Below, one piece after another: positions 1 through 8,429 of a DNA stretch of 40,556 nt (position 1 is the stretch's first letter; every line of letters starts with the position of its first letter). The translations under genes were made by a program, and so were the position numbers. The notes under the pieces were generated by a model. That model saw nothing but the letters and a program-made list of their open reading frames with translations, was not told the origin of the DNA and ran no database searches. The stretch comes from JBBAFM01 sp041655415 (lineage in GTDB: Bacteria; Bacillota; Clostridia; Peptostreptococcales; JAAYPU01), in assembly GCA_964429195.1 (NCBI GenBank), contig CAYSBC010000009.1:1-40556 (forward strand), given 5' to 3'.

Positions 1-336
1 AAGGAAATGTTAATTCCTGGGGTCATGGCCATTGTCGCCCCTATTTTAACAGGAGTTATATTAGGACCAGAGGCATTAGGTGGACTTTTAGCCGGTTCTC
101 TAGTATCCGGTGTTGTATTAGCGATTATGATGGCTAACTCAGGCGGAGCTTGGGACAATGCAAAGAAATATGTTGAAGAAGGCAACCATGGTGGCAAGGG
201 TAGCGATGCCCATGCAGCAGCAGTAGTTGGAGATACAGTTGGGGATCCATTTAAAGATACATCAGGACCGTCTATTAATATCCTGATAAAGCTTATGACA
301 ATTGTAGCGGTCGTATTTGGACCTATGTTTTTATAA
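1..336 (+). CDS. hppA: Membrane-bound ion-translocating pyrophosphatase, C-terminal part (5' end outside window)
   Basis: The frame is open from base 1, so this is the last ~111 residues of a longer gene. Integral membrane pyrophosphatases split PPi at the cytoplasmic face and pump H+ or Na+ out. What is seen: two Gly/Ala-rich hydrophobic segments, the conserved GGAWDNAKKY stretch, the GDTVGDPFKDTSGPS block that carries metal-PPi ligands in this family, and a final hydrophobic helix ending at the C-terminus, as in full-length members (about 670-700 residues). The residue that separates K+-dependent from K+-independent enzymes lies upstream, so subclass and pumped ion cannot be read. A strong terminator follows, so it ends its transcript. 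Confidence 0.93.
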   Translation, partial: KEMLIPGVMAIVAPILTGVILGPEALGGLLAGSLVSGVVLAIMMANSGGAWDNAKKYVEEGNHGGKGSDAHAAAVVGDTVGDPFKDTSGPSINILIKLMTIVAVVFGPMFL

Positions 337-370
337 AAGGTTTGCCATAATAAAATAGTGATTAAATGTA

Positions 371-405
371 AAGAACTTCTTAAATTATTGAGGAGTTCTT
401 TTTTT
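371..405 (+). terminator. Rho-independent terminator after the pyrophosphatase gene
   Basis: A 10-bp stem (AAGAACTTCT with AGGAGTTCTT, one G-U pair) around a 10-base loop runs directly into a T tract. It starts 34 bases after the stop codon. Confidence 0.88.
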
Positions 406-459
406 CTGCTCATAGTTCTTCTAATTTGTGGGGAAATCAAGAAAAAAATCTTATATCCA

Positions 460-489
460 TTGGAAAAAATAGATTAAAAATAGTATAAA
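460..489 (+). promoter_or_regulatory. Putative SigA promoter of the lipoprotein gene
   Basis: TTGGAA and TATAAA are separated by 18 bases and lie about 70 bases before the lipoprotein start, downstream of the pyrophosphatase terminator. The spacing is acceptable and both boxes are imperfect. Confidence 0.4.
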
Positions 490-556
490 GAGGCATAATA
501 ACTGTAGCTATTAGATAAAATTTATATTTTAAAATTGAGAGGAGATATTATTTAAA

Positions 557-937
557 ATGAGAAAGAAAAAAGTCCTAATTATTACGTTGCTTATAATGGC
601 TCTATTTTTAATGGCTACAGGTTGTGCCAAAGAAAATGAAGGCCTCGATATGGACGTGGAAGATGAACAAGGTCAAGAAAACAATGAAAATAATCTGGAG
701 AATGATGAAAACCAAGGAGGCCAGGACACGAGCAGTGAGGAAAGAGAGGGTATCTTTGTAGGATGGATTGATGGAAATAGTTTTGAAATGGACATCGATG
801 GTGAAACCATTGCCGTAAGAAATGAAGATAACATTGAAATTCCAGAAGATCTAGAGGGTAAAGATGTAAAGGTAAAATTAAAAAGAAATGCTATGAATCA
901 ATATATCATAGAAAAAATTGATATGAAAACACCGTAA
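557..937 (+). CDS. Small acidic lipoprotein of unknown function
   Basis: 126 residues. A basic start (MRKKK) and hydrophobic segment lead to a lipobox-like MATGC, with Cys23 as the likely lipidated residue, so the protein should be anchored to the outer face of the membrane. Residues 24-60 form a low-complexity linker rich in Glu, Asp, Asn and Gln. Residues about 65-126 look like a small folded beta domain (GIFVGWIDGNSFEM...) with alternating hydrophobic positions. GGAG at 541-544 precedes the ATG. It is transcribed alone, between two terminators. I do not recognise the family. The C-terminal part resembles short beta-rich domains found on many clostridial lipoproteins, which does not indicate a function. 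Confidence 0.8.
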   Translation: MRKKKVLIITLLIMALFLMATGCAKENEGLDMDVEDEQGQENNENNLENDENQGGQDTSSEEREGIFVGWIDGNSFEMDIDGETIAVRNEDNIEIPEDLEGKDVKVKLKRNAMNQYIIEKIDMKTP

Positions 938-946
938 ATTCTAGTA

Positions 947-991
947 CTAAGATCATTAAAAAATAATTTCGAAATCATTTCTTAGTTTTTT
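947..991 (+). terminator. Probable terminator after the lipoprotein gene
   Basis: CTAAGA (947-952) pairs with TCTTAG (980-985), followed by six Ts. A nested near-palindrome around TTTCGAAA can extend the fold. The outer stem is short, so confidence is moderate. Confidence 0.55.
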
Positions 992-993
992 GG

Positions 994-1034
994 GGGGCAT
1001 CTATAATCTGGACAAGATAAAAAGATGCTCCTTT
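994..1034 (+). other. Hairpin just downstream of the terminator
   Basis: GGGGCATCT (994-1002) can pair with AGATGCTCC (1023-1031) with one G-U pair, followed by only three Ts. It may be a second weak terminator. Its 3' edge touches the putative rnr promoter. Confidence 0.35.
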
Positions 1035-1060
1035 AAAATTCTATTATTTAGAAGTATAAT
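1032..1060 (+). promoter_or_regulatory. Putative SigA promoter of rnr
   Basis: TTTAAA (1032-1037) and a perfect TATAAT (1055-1060) are 17 bases apart. The predicted transcript would start about 30 bases before the rnr start codon. Confidence 0.55.
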
Positions 1061-1095
1061 GTAAAATAAGTATCAAATTAACTAGAAGGGATAAA

Positions 1096-3225
1096 TTGGA
1101 TATGGAAATTAGAGAAATGATTTTAAATATCTTAAAGAACAAAAATTATAGTCCAATGAAATATGAAGATATTTATGCTAAACTAGATTTACATCCAAAA
1201 CAGAGTGGTGCTTTCTTATCGGAGCTTGATTTAATGGAGAAAGAAGGCATCCTCATAAAAACAAAAAAAGAGAAATATGTACTACCTCAAAAAATCAATA
1301 TGGTTGTAGGAATTCTTAAGAATAATAAAAAGGGTTTTGGCTTTGTTATTCCTGAAAGCGATAGCGAAGGCGATGTCTATATTTCACCAAATGATATGAA
1401 TGGTGCTATGCATAATGACAAGGTACTTGTCGATGTCCTTTGCCATGAAACCCAGGATAAAAAAAGAGAAGGGCACATTCGGAAAGTATTAATCAGGGCC
1501 AATGATGAAATCGTCGGACTCTTTAAAAGCAGTGGAAAATATGGGTTCGTTATCCCTGATGATATCAAAATAGTCGATGATATTTTTATTCCTAAAGAAT
1601 CTATAAATAATGCCAAAACGGATGATAAAGTTGTCGTTAAAATAACAAAATGGCCTTTAGATGAACGCAATCCCGAAGGCAAGATTATCGAAATTCTAGG
1701 AAGCAGCAATGATGTAGGCACAGATATCCTCTCGATAATTAGGCAATATAAATTATCAGAAACTTTTCCAGATAAAGTATTAAAGCAAACGAATGCTATA
1801 GAGGATAATCTGTCTGAAGATGAAATTCAACAAAGAAAAGATTTAAGGCAGAAAAATAGTTTTACTATTGATGGAGCGGACGCTAAGGATTTGGATGATG
1901 CAATTTCTATTGAAAAGTTAGAAAATGGGAACTACTTTTTAGGTGTTCATATTGCAGATGTCAGTCATTATGTAAAAGAAAATAGCTTTTTAGATAAGGA
2001 ATCCTTGAAGAGAGGCTGTAGCGTGTATTTATTAAACAAAGTCATACCGATGCTTCCTCCCAAGCTATCCAATCATTTATGTAGCTTAGCGCCAGGTGAA
2101 GACAGATTGACTCTTTCAATTGAAATGGAGATTGACAAAGAAGGGCAAGTTATATCCCATTCTATTTCAAACAGTATTATTAATTCCAAAGAAAGAATGG
2201 TTTATACGGACGTATCGGATATTATTGAAAATAAGGATCAGCAATTAATTCAACAATATGAACATATTTATAAGGAAATATGTTGGATGAATGAATTAGC
2301 ATCTCTTCTCAATGAACAACGGAAAAACCGTGGCAGCATTGACTTTGATTTTGATGAGTCCTATATCCACCTGGATGAAAACGGTATTCCGATTAATGTA
2401 GAGATAGCAGAAAGACGTGTTGCTAATAGAATAATCGAGGAATTCATGTTAATTGCTAATGAGACAATCGCAGAGCACTTTTTCTGGCTGGATATACCCT
2501 TTGTTTTTAGAGTTCATGAAAAGCCTAATCCAGACAAAATTCTTGAATTTAAAAAATTTATTTTAAACTTTGGCTATATCATGCGTGGCAACAATGACAA
2601 AGTGCATCCTAAGGCTTTACAGGAAATCACAAAAAAAATAAAGGGAAAAAGAGAAGAAAACATAATAAATACTATAATGTTACGTTCCCTTAGAAAGGCC
2701 ATATATGCACCAAAATGTTTAGGGCACTTTGGATTAGCAACAGACTATTATTGTCATTTTACTGCTCCCATAAGAAGATATCCGGATCTCATTGTTCATA
2801 GAATCATAAAGGAATACATGATTTCACCATTTTCTGAGGAGAGGAAAAAGGATCTAGAAAATAAGGTTAAAGTAGCAGCGGAAAGATCTACTGAAGCTGA
2901 GATTGAAGCCGAAGAAGCCGAAAGAGATGTAGAAGATTTAAAGAAGGCTGAATATATGATGAATAACATAGGCAATATATACGATGGTCTGATAAGCGGA
3001 GTAGCATCCTTTGGCATATTTGTTGAGCTTGAAAATACAATAGAAGGTCTGGTGCGCATTAGCTCCATCGATGATGATTACTATATTTATGAACCAGAAA
3101 AATACCGTTTTGTAGGTGAAAGGAGTAAAAAAATATATGCTATAGGAGAGCCTGTTAAGATTAAAGTTGTCAATGCGGATATACTAAGTAGAGAAATTGA
3201 TTTTGAACTCGTTGAAAATGAATAA
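1096..3225 (+). CDS. rnr: Ribonuclease R
   Basis: 709 residues, the normal length of the family. RNase R is a cytoplasmic 3'-to-5' exoribonuclease that degrades structured RNA and helps mature rRNA and tmRNA. Domain order: an N-terminal winged-helix-like region (1-65), cold-shock/OB domains (about 70-210), the RNB catalytic domain (about 250-575) with the Asp cluster GADAKDLDDAI and the later block TAPIRRYPDLIVHR, and a C-terminal S1 domain (about 625-705, GLISGVASFGIFVEL). The start is either TTG at 1096, five bases after AGAAGGG, or ATG two codons on at 1102; I kept TTG but cannot decide. The cysteine desulfidase gene begins 11 bases after its stop. No smpB is in the window, unlike many Firmicutes where rnr and smpB are adjacent. 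Confidence 0.95.
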   Translation: MDMEIREMILNILKNKNYSPMKYEDIYAKLDLHPKQSGAFLSELDLMEKEGILIKTKKEKYVLPQKINMVVGILKNNKKGFGFVIPESDSEGDVYISPNDMNGAMHNDKVLVDVLCHETQDKKREGHIRKVLIRANDEIVGLFKSSGKYGFVIPDDIKIVDDIFIPKESINNAKTDDKVVVKITKWPLDERNPEGKIIEILGSSNDVGTDILSIIRQYKLSETFPDKVLKQTNAIEDNLSEDEIQQRKDLRQKNSFTIDGADAKDLDDAISIEKLENGNYFLGVHIADVSHYVKENSFLDKESLKRGCSVYLLNKVIPMLPPKLSNHLCSLAPGEDRLTLSIEMEIDKEGQVISHSISNSIINSKERMVYTDVSDIIENKDQQLIQQYEHIYKEICWMNELASLLNEQRKNRGSIDFDFDESYIHLDENGIPINVEIAERRVANRIIEEFMLIANETIAEHFFWLDIPFVFRVHEKPNPDKILEFKKFILNFGYIMRGNNDKVHPKALQEITKKIKGKREENIINTIMLRSLRKAIYAPKCLGHFGLATDYYCHFTAPIRRYPDLIVHRIIKEYMISPFSEERKKDLENKVKVAAERSTEAEIEAEEAERDVEDLKKAEYMMNNIGNIYDGLISGVASFGIFVELENTIEGLVRISSIDDDYYIYEPEKYRFVGERSKKIYAIGEPVKIKVVNADILSREIDFELVENE

Positions 3226-3236
3226 TTGGAGAGAAA

Positions 3237-4487
3237 ATGGATAATCAAATTTTGTACGGTAAGATTTTAGAAAGAGAATTGGTATTAGCACTAGGTTGCA
3301 CAGAACCCATAGCTATAGCTTATGCTTCAGCACTCTTAAAAAAGCATTTAGGTGAAATGCCTTTAAAATATGATGTAGAGGTAAGCGGCAATATCATTAA
3401 AAATGTGAAAGGCGTCATAGTGCCTAATACAAATGGCTTAAGGGGTATTGAGGTAGCTGTCATTGCAGGTAGTCTTTCCAGTGAGCCTGAGAGTAAACTT
3501 GAGGTATTAAACTATATAAGCCGGGAAGATATGGAAAGGATACCAGAGCTCTTAAAAAATACGCCCATCAAGATCGAACAAAGAAAAGACAAGGATAATC
3601 TATACATTTCCGTAGAGGGAGCATACGAACAGAAACGAGTGAAGGTAACACTTGAGCATAAACATACCAATATTACTCTTATTGAGAAAAATGGGGAAAT
3701 TGTATTTTCCAGTGAAGAAGCCTATGAAGAATTAAATAATGCAGATTATGAAAAGATGTCATTTAATGGTCTGTATGATTATGCTGATCAAGGTCATATT
3801 GACAGTGTAAAAAAACATATAAAAATGCAAGTTAATTATAATTATGAGATTGCTTGCATAGGATTAGAAAACAATTACGGTATGAATATAGGAAAAACTC
3901 TGATGAACAGGGCTACAACGATTTATGAAAAGGCCTGCGCATACGCAGCGGCGGGATCAGATGCCAGGATGAGTGGCTCTACATCTCCTGTAGTTATTAA
4001 TTCAGGTTCAGGTAATCAAGGTATGACCGTGGCTGTACCTGTCTATATTTATGCCAAGGAAATGAAGTGTAACAAAGAAACCATGTATCGAGCTCTGATA
4101 TTATCTAATTTAGTAGCTATTTATATTAAATCAAAAATCGGTACATTATCGGCCTTTTGTGGGGCTGTCAGTGCAGCAACAGGTGCCGGCGCAGCGATTA
4201 CTTATATTTTAACACGTGATAAAAAAATGGTTGAGAACACCATCAAAAATGCACTCTCTAATCTAACAGGAGTTATTTGCGATGGAGCGAAGCCCTCATG
4301 CGCTTATAAAGTTGAATCAAGCTTGCACAGCGCCTTCTTGGCCTCCGAATTAGCTATAGCAGGAAATGTCGCAGAAGCCGGAATAATCTTTGATGATATA
4401 GAAAAGACGATTGATGCTGTTGGGAAATTGGGAAAAGAAGGTATGAAGTGTACGGACGAAGTTATATTAAACATTATGGTTGATTGA
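3237..4487 (+). CDS. cyuA: CyuA/UPF0597-family L-cysteine desulfidase (Fe-S)
   Basis: 416 residues, cytoplasmic. The family (E. coli CyuA/YhaM, archaeal L-cysteine desulfidase) converts L-cysteine to pyruvate, ammonia and sulfide using a [4Fe-4S] cluster and no PLP. It is related to the alpha subunit of iron-sulfur serine dehydratases. Seen: the near-N-terminal GCTEP with Cys21, then Cys308 (SAFCGA), Cys348 and Cys355 (CDGAKPSC). Their spacing of 40 and 7 matches, from memory, the three cluster cysteines of the Methanocaldococcus enzyme, and Cys21 matches its proposed catalytic Cys. It starts 11 bases after rnr and is followed by the liv importer after a hairpin, so it may be co-transcribed with either. 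It could instead act on serine or another amino acid. Confidence 0.85.
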   Translation: MDNQILYGKILERELVLALGCTEPIAIAYASALLKKHLGEMPLKYDVEVSGNIIKNVKGVIVPNTNGLRGIEVAVIAGSLSSEPESKLEVLNYISREDMERIPELLKNTPIKIEQRKDKDNLYISVEGAYEQKRVKVTLEHKHTNITLIEKNGEIVFSSEEAYEELNNADYEKMSFNGLYDYADQGHIDSVKKHIKMQVNYNYEIACIGLENNYGMNIGKTLMNRATTIYEKACAYAAAGSDARMSGSTSPVVINSGSGNQGMTVAVPVYIYAKEMKCNKETMYRALILSNLVAIYIKSKIGTLSAFCGAVSAATGAGAAITYILTRDKKMVENTIKNALSNLTGVICDGAKPSCAYKVESSLHSAFLASELAIAGNVAEAGIIFDDIEKTIDAVGKLGKEGMKCTDEVILNIMVD

Positions 4488-4503
4488 GTTTTATCCATGT
4501 TGT

Positions 4504-4526
4504 AAATATCACAAAGGGTGATATTT
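4504..4526 (+). other. Hairpin between cyuA and livK
   Basis: AAATATCAC (4504-4512) and GTGATATTT (4518-4526) form a perfect 9-bp stem with a 5-base loop. No T run follows, so it is not a classical terminator. It lies just before the livK ribosome site and could protect or attenuate the mRNA, or be a protein-binding palindrome. Confidence 0.5.
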
Positions 4527-4553
4527 AAATAAAAGGTGAAAAGGAGAAAAAAT

Positions 4554-5684
4554 ATGAAAAAAGTACTAGCTTTTTTATTAGTGGTTGTTCTTTGTTTAGG
4601 CCTTTTGGCTGGTTGCGGAGCACAAGAAGACGAGCCAGCCGGAACAATTAAAATTGCGGTAGCAGGACCATTAACAGGGGATTTTGCTGAATATGGAACT
4701 GGTTTCAAAAATGCTGTAGAACTTATGGCCGAACAATGGAATGCAAATGGTGGTGTACTTGGAATGAATATTGAGGTAGTACCATTTGACGACAAAAATA
4801 GTGGTGAAGAAGCTGCTTCTATTGCTGAAAGAATAGCAGGTGATGCAGATATACTTGCTGTTGTAGGTCATTTTGCCAGTGGTGTATCCATGGCTGCATC
4901 CCCAACCTATCAAGAGGCTGGTATAATTGAGATTTCACCATCTGCTTCTCATCCGGATTATTCAAAAGCAGGCGACTACATATTTAGAAACAACACGGTT
5001 ATCCACATAGAAGCTAAGGAAGCCTTGGATCTGGCTACTAAGGTAGCAGGAGCTAAAAAAATCGCTGTCATGTCTGTTAAAACAGATTGGGGAACATCTA
5101 CAGCTGCAATCGTAAAAGATTTGCTTGAAGGCTATGAAGGAGTAGAATTAGTAGCTCATGAAGAAATCATCGATGGAACAGTAGATTTTAGCCCAACGGT
5201 TACTGCTTTTAGAAAGGCTGAACCTGATGCTATTGTTGTGGTAGGTATGTATAATGTTTTGGCACCTTTTGCCACACAGTATAAAGCTGTAGATCCTGAA
5301 GTAGATCTCATTGGATTTTCAAATGCCTATAGTCAAGAATTGATTAACCTTGGTAAAGGCTTCGTGGAGGGTGTATATTTACCTGCTATATTCTTCCACG
5401 GAAGTGAAGACGAAGACATTAAAACATTTGTGGATAGTTATGTTGAGAAATATAAAGTAGTTCCAAGCAGTTTAACAGCTCAGGCTTATGATTCCATGGG
5501 GATTATTTTGACAGCCATCGAAACAGCTGAGAGCACAGATAAAGAAGTGATAAAGGATACAATTTACACATTGGATTATCCGGGTGTCACCGGAGATACA
5601 CATTTTGATGAACAAGGTGACGCGCAAAAGACATTTACTTGGATACAAGTTCAAGATGGAACATTTGTACAAATTCCAAAATAG
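4554..5684 (+). CDS. livK: Branched-chain-amino-acid-type ABC transporter, substrate-binding lipoprotein
   Basis: 376 residues, of the LivK/LivJ periplasmic-binding-protein fold I class. It captures substrate outside the cell and passes it to LivHM. Seen: lipoprotein signal with lipobox LLAGC (Cys21), then the typical mature start IKIAVAGPLTGDFAEYG, NGGVLGMNIEVVPFDD and VVGHFASG. ATG 4554 is chosen over an upstream in-frame GTG (4536) because AAGGAG lies at 4541-4546. The gene leads the five-gene operon livKHMGF. Family members bind Leu/Ile/Val but also other amino acids, amides, urea or aromatic compounds. The cyuA and ATC hydrolase neighbours make a sulfur amino acid or related substrate worth considering, which is inference only. 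Confidence 0.93.
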   Translation: MKKVLAFLLVVVLCLGLLAGCGAQEDEPAGTIKIAVAGPLTGDFAEYGTGFKNAVELMAEQWNANGGVLGMNIEVVPFDDKNSGEEAASIAERIAGDADILAVVGHFASGVSMAASPTYQEAGIIEISPSASHPDYSKAGDYIFRNNTVIHIEAKEALDLATKVAGAKKIAVMSVKTDWGTSTAAIVKDLLEGYEGVELVAHEEIIDGTVDFSPTVTAFRKAEPDAIVVVGMYNVLAPFATQYKAVDPEVDLIGFSNAYSQELINLGKGFVEGVYLPAIFFHGSEDEDIKTFVDSYVEKYKVVPSSLTAQAYDSMGIILTAIETAESTDKEVIKDTIYTLDYPGVTGDTHFDEQGDAQKTFTWIQVQDGTFVQIPK

Positions 5685-5703
5685 TCATAAAAATAGTAAA
5701 TCA

Positions 5704-5726
5704 GGTCTATCCTTATGGGATAGACC
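5704..5726 (+). other. Intercistronic hairpin between livK and livH
   Basis: GGTCTATCC (5704-5712) and GGATAGACC (5718-5726) form a perfect 9-bp stem with a 5-base loop. The flanking CCCTTT is too poor a T tract for a strong terminator. Such hairpins commonly sit after a binding-protein gene and keep its mRNA more abundant than the permease part. Confidence 0.65.
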
Positions 5727-5747
5727 CCTTTCAAAGGAGATAAATCT

Positions 5748-6629
5748 ATGGTTTTTCAACAAATATTTGATGGATTAACCTTAGGGATGGTTTATGCCTT
5801 AATAGCTGTTGGCTATTCATTAGTATTTGGTATTCTAAGGTTGATAAATTTTTCCCATGGTTCAGTTTATGCATTTGGTGCTCATATAGCTTTAGTCGTT
5901 GTTGTCTCAATGCAATGGGGAGTTATATGGGGGCTTTGCATCAGCATTATTGTTACAGGCCTTTTAGGTGTGGCCATAGATAAACTTAGTCTTGAACCTT
6001 TAAGAAAAAAGGGATCGAAGCCTATATCTGCATTAATTACAACAATAGGCGTATCCTACATTATTCAAAACCTCCTGATGATTCTATTGGGAAGTCAGAG
6101 TAAATGGTTTCCTAAGCTTTTTGATTATGGACGACTTCATATTTTTGGAAGAATCGGAATTAGCTATACACAATTAGGAATATTCTTAGTATCCGTGATT
6201 TTACTCTTGTTTTTAACGGTTGTCATACAAAGAACCAAGATTGGACTGGCTATGAGGGCTGTCGAACAAAATCCAAAAGCAGCTCATCTCATGGGAATTG
6301 ATGTGAATAGAGTAGTATCCTTTACATTTTTTTTAGGTGGGGCATCTGCAGCCATTGCTGGCACATTAATAAGCGGTTATTATCAGGTAGTCTATTTTAA
6401 TATGGGATTTATTGCAGGACTAAAAGCATTTTCGGCTGCTGTCTTAGGAGGAATAGGTGTATTATACGGATCCGTCATCGGCGGTCTTGTTGTAGGATTG
6501 TCAGAAAGCTTTGCAGCCTCCTATCTAGGTGGTGGCTACCGCGATGCTATAGCCTTTTTAATCTTAATAATTGTTTTGATACTTAAACCTAATGGGTTAT
6601 TTGGTAAGAAAGCAGTAGAAAAGGTGTAG
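5748..6629 (+). CDS. livH: Branched-chain-amino-acid-type ABC transporter permease LivH
   Basis: 293 residues with about eight hydrophobic membrane segments. It forms half of the transmembrane channel with LivM. Typical LivH features are visible: GLTLGMVYALIAVGYSLVFG at the N-terminus, LINFSHGSVYAFGA, LITTIGVSYIIQNL, the cytoplasmic loop AMRAVEQNPKAAHLMGID that contacts the ATPases, and a C-terminal GLFGKK. AAAGGAG at 5733-5739 sets the start. The next gene begins two bases after its stop. Confidence 0.95.
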   Translation: MVFQQIFDGLTLGMVYALIAVGYSLVFGILRLINFSHGSVYAFGAHIALVVVVSMQWGVIWGLCISIIVTGLLGVAIDKLSLEPLRKKGSKPISALITTIGVSYIIQNLLMILLGSQSKWFPKLFDYGRLHIFGRIGISYTQLGIFLVSVILLLFLTVVIQRTKIGLAMRAVEQNPKAAHLMGIDVNRVVSFTFFLGGASAAIAGTLISGYYQVVYFNMGFIAGLKAFSAAVLGGIGVLYGSVIGGLVVGLSESFAASYLGGGYRDAIAFLILIIVLILKPNGLFGKKAVEKV

Positions 6630-6631
6630 CT

Positions 6632-7666
6632 ATGAATAAAACAAACATTATCAAAGGAATATCAGCAAAATTTATAGATAAAATTAATGAAAAACCTATT
6701 TTAAGATTAACCCTTATAGGTTTAGGAATCTTATGGATGATTATGATTCCTCGGTTAGGCGCATCTTCTTTTTTTATAAGAGTATTGACCATGATAGGTC
6801 TCTATACTATATTAGCATTAAGTCTCAATCTTATTACGGGTTACACTGGACAAGTATCTATTGGGCAGGCCGGATTTTGCGCGATAGGAGCTTATACATC
6901 CGCTTTGCTTAATGTCAACTTTGGTTTAAATTATTTTATAACATCCCTGTGCGGAGCTCTCATGGCTGGGCTATTCGGTTTTCTTTTAGGGCTTCCTACT
7001 TTAAGATTATCTGGACCATACCTGACTATTGCTACACTTGGCTTTGGCGAAATAGTGAGAATGATAGCTCTAAACTTTGATAAGCTCACCAACGGGCCTT
7101 TGGGTATCTCAGGTATTCAAAGACCTCTTATTTTCGGTTTTCAATTGACAGCTTTAAACGGTGGCTTTTATTATCTTGTCTGGGCTTTAGTCATTTTGAT
7201 CACTTTATTTCTTTATGCCATAGTCAGATCCAAGATGGGAAGAGCATTGATGGCCATCAGAGATGATGAATTGGTTGCCACATTAATGGGTATAAAAACC
7301 ACACGTTATAAGGTGGCTGCTTTTTCTATTTCTGCAGTCATAGCAGGTATCGGGGGAAGCTTTTACGCGCATATGATACGCTACATTGACCCTAATACCT
7401 TTAATTTTGATATTTCAATTTTAATTATCAGTATTGTTATCCTAGGTGGCATGGGTACCATTCGGGGAATGTTTGTTGGAGCAGCATTGCTCATATCCTT
7501 TCCTGAAATTTTACGATTTGCCAGCGCCTATCGATTTGTAATTTATGGGTTAATCTTAGTTATCATGATTAGATTCAGACCCCAGGGACTCTTTGGAGGA
7601 CAGAGCAGTGCAAAATATGTGCTGCCAAAGGGTGTGAAGGTAGGTGCTAAAGATGGCATTGCTTGA
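6632..7666 (+). CDS. livM: Branched-chain-amino-acid-type ABC transporter permease LivM
   Basis: 344 residues, many membrane segments, partner of LivH. Family signatures seen: ILALSLNLITGYTGQVSIGQ, GPYLTIATLGFGEIVRM, NGPLGISGI, and the ATPase-contact loop RALMAIRDDELVATLMGI. The C-terminus reads FRPQGLFGG, as is usual. It starts two bases after livH and its end overlaps the start of livG by 14 bases, which points to translational coupling. The first ~35 residues are more polar than the rest and precede the first membrane helix. Confidence 0.95.
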   Translation: MNKTNIIKGISAKFIDKINEKPILRLTLIGLGILWMIMIPRLGASSFFIRVLTMIGLYTILALSLNLITGYTGQVSIGQAGFCAIGAYTSALLNVNFGLNYFITSLCGALMAGLFGFLLGLPTLRLSGPYLTIATLGFGEIVRMIALNFDKLTNGPLGISGIQRPLIFGFQLTALNGGFYYLVWALVILITLFLYAIVRSKMGRALMAIRDDELVATLMGIKTTRYKVAAFSISAVIAGIGGSFYAHMIRYIDPNTFNFDISILIISIVILGGMGTIRGMFVGAALLISFPEILRFASAYRFVIYGLILVIMIRFRPQGLFGGQSSAKYVLPKGVKVGAKDGIA

Positions 7667-8429
7667 GATTACTAATTTATCAAAACACTTTGGCGGATTA
7701 AAAGCAGTGGATTCTGTTGATTTATATGTAGAAAAAGGGGAAATAGTCAGTATTATAGGGCCTAATGGTGCAGGTAAGACGACTGTATTTAATCTTCTGA
7801 CGGGTGTTTACGATGTAACTGAAGGTGAAATAATGCTGAATAATAAACCTATTCACAATAAGACACCTCAAGAAACAGTGATAGCCGGTATTTCACGTAC
7901 CTTTCAAAATATTCGTCTGTTTCGTGAAATGAGGGTCATTGAGAATGTGCTGGTAGGTACCCATATTCATACCGGTTATAATTTTTTAGATCTTGTATTT
8001 AGAACATCAAAATATAAAAGAATCGAAGTAGAAAAAACACAAAAGGCTGTGGATATTTTAGAAGCTATAGGACTTGGGGACAAAATTCATGATTATGCAA
8101 TCAATTTGCCCTATGGTGATCAAAGGCGCCTTGAAATAGCAAGGGCTATAGCAACGAACCCTGAGATTATTTTATTAGATGAACCTGCTGCAGGCATGAA
8201 TCCTAATGAATCGGAAGAATTATTAGAGTTCATAAAAGAACTCCGAGACAAAGGTTATACGATTATCATGATTGAACATGATATGAATGTGGTTATGAAA
8301 ATTTCAGATAGAATATATGTTATGGATCACGGTAAAAGAATTGCCCATGGTTTACCAGAAGAGATAGCAAATAATAAGCTGGTCATTGAGGCTTACCTTG
8401 GCAAAGAGGAGGATGATTTCGATGCTTAA
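7653..8429 (+). CDS. livG: Branched-chain-amino-acid-type ABC transporter ATPase LivG
   Basis: 258 residues, one of two cytoplasmic ATPases that power the importer. Seen: Walker A GPNGAGKTT (residues about 36-44), the LivG-type segment ISRTFQNIRLFREMRVIENVLVG with the Q-loop, a signature in the YGDQRRLEIARA form instead of LSGGQ (normal for LivG), Walker B IILLDEPAAGMNP, and the H-loop His in MIEHDMNVVM. ATG 7653 gives the usual start MALLEITNLSKHFGG and overlaps livM; an upstream in-frame GTG at 7644 is less likely. Its end overlaps livF by 8 bases. Confidence 0.95.
   Translation: MALLEITNLSKHFGGLKAVDSVDLYVEKGEIVSIIGPNGAGKTTVFNLLTGVYDVTEGEIMLNNKPIHNKTPQETVIAGISRTFQNIRLFREMRVIENVLVGTHIHTGYNFLDLVFRTSKYKRIEVEKTQKAVDILEAIGLGDKIHDYAINLPYGDQRRLEIARAIATNPEIILLDEPAAGMNPNESEELLEFIKELRDKGYTIIMIEHDMNVVMKISDRIYVMDHGKRIAHGLPEEIANNKLVIEAYLGKEEDDFDA

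Noticed and set aside
4304..4795. 163-residue minus-strand open frame across the cyuA-livK junction
   Set aside because: It is antisense to two well-supported genes, has no ribosome site, and its sequence is low-complexity and unlike any protein family.
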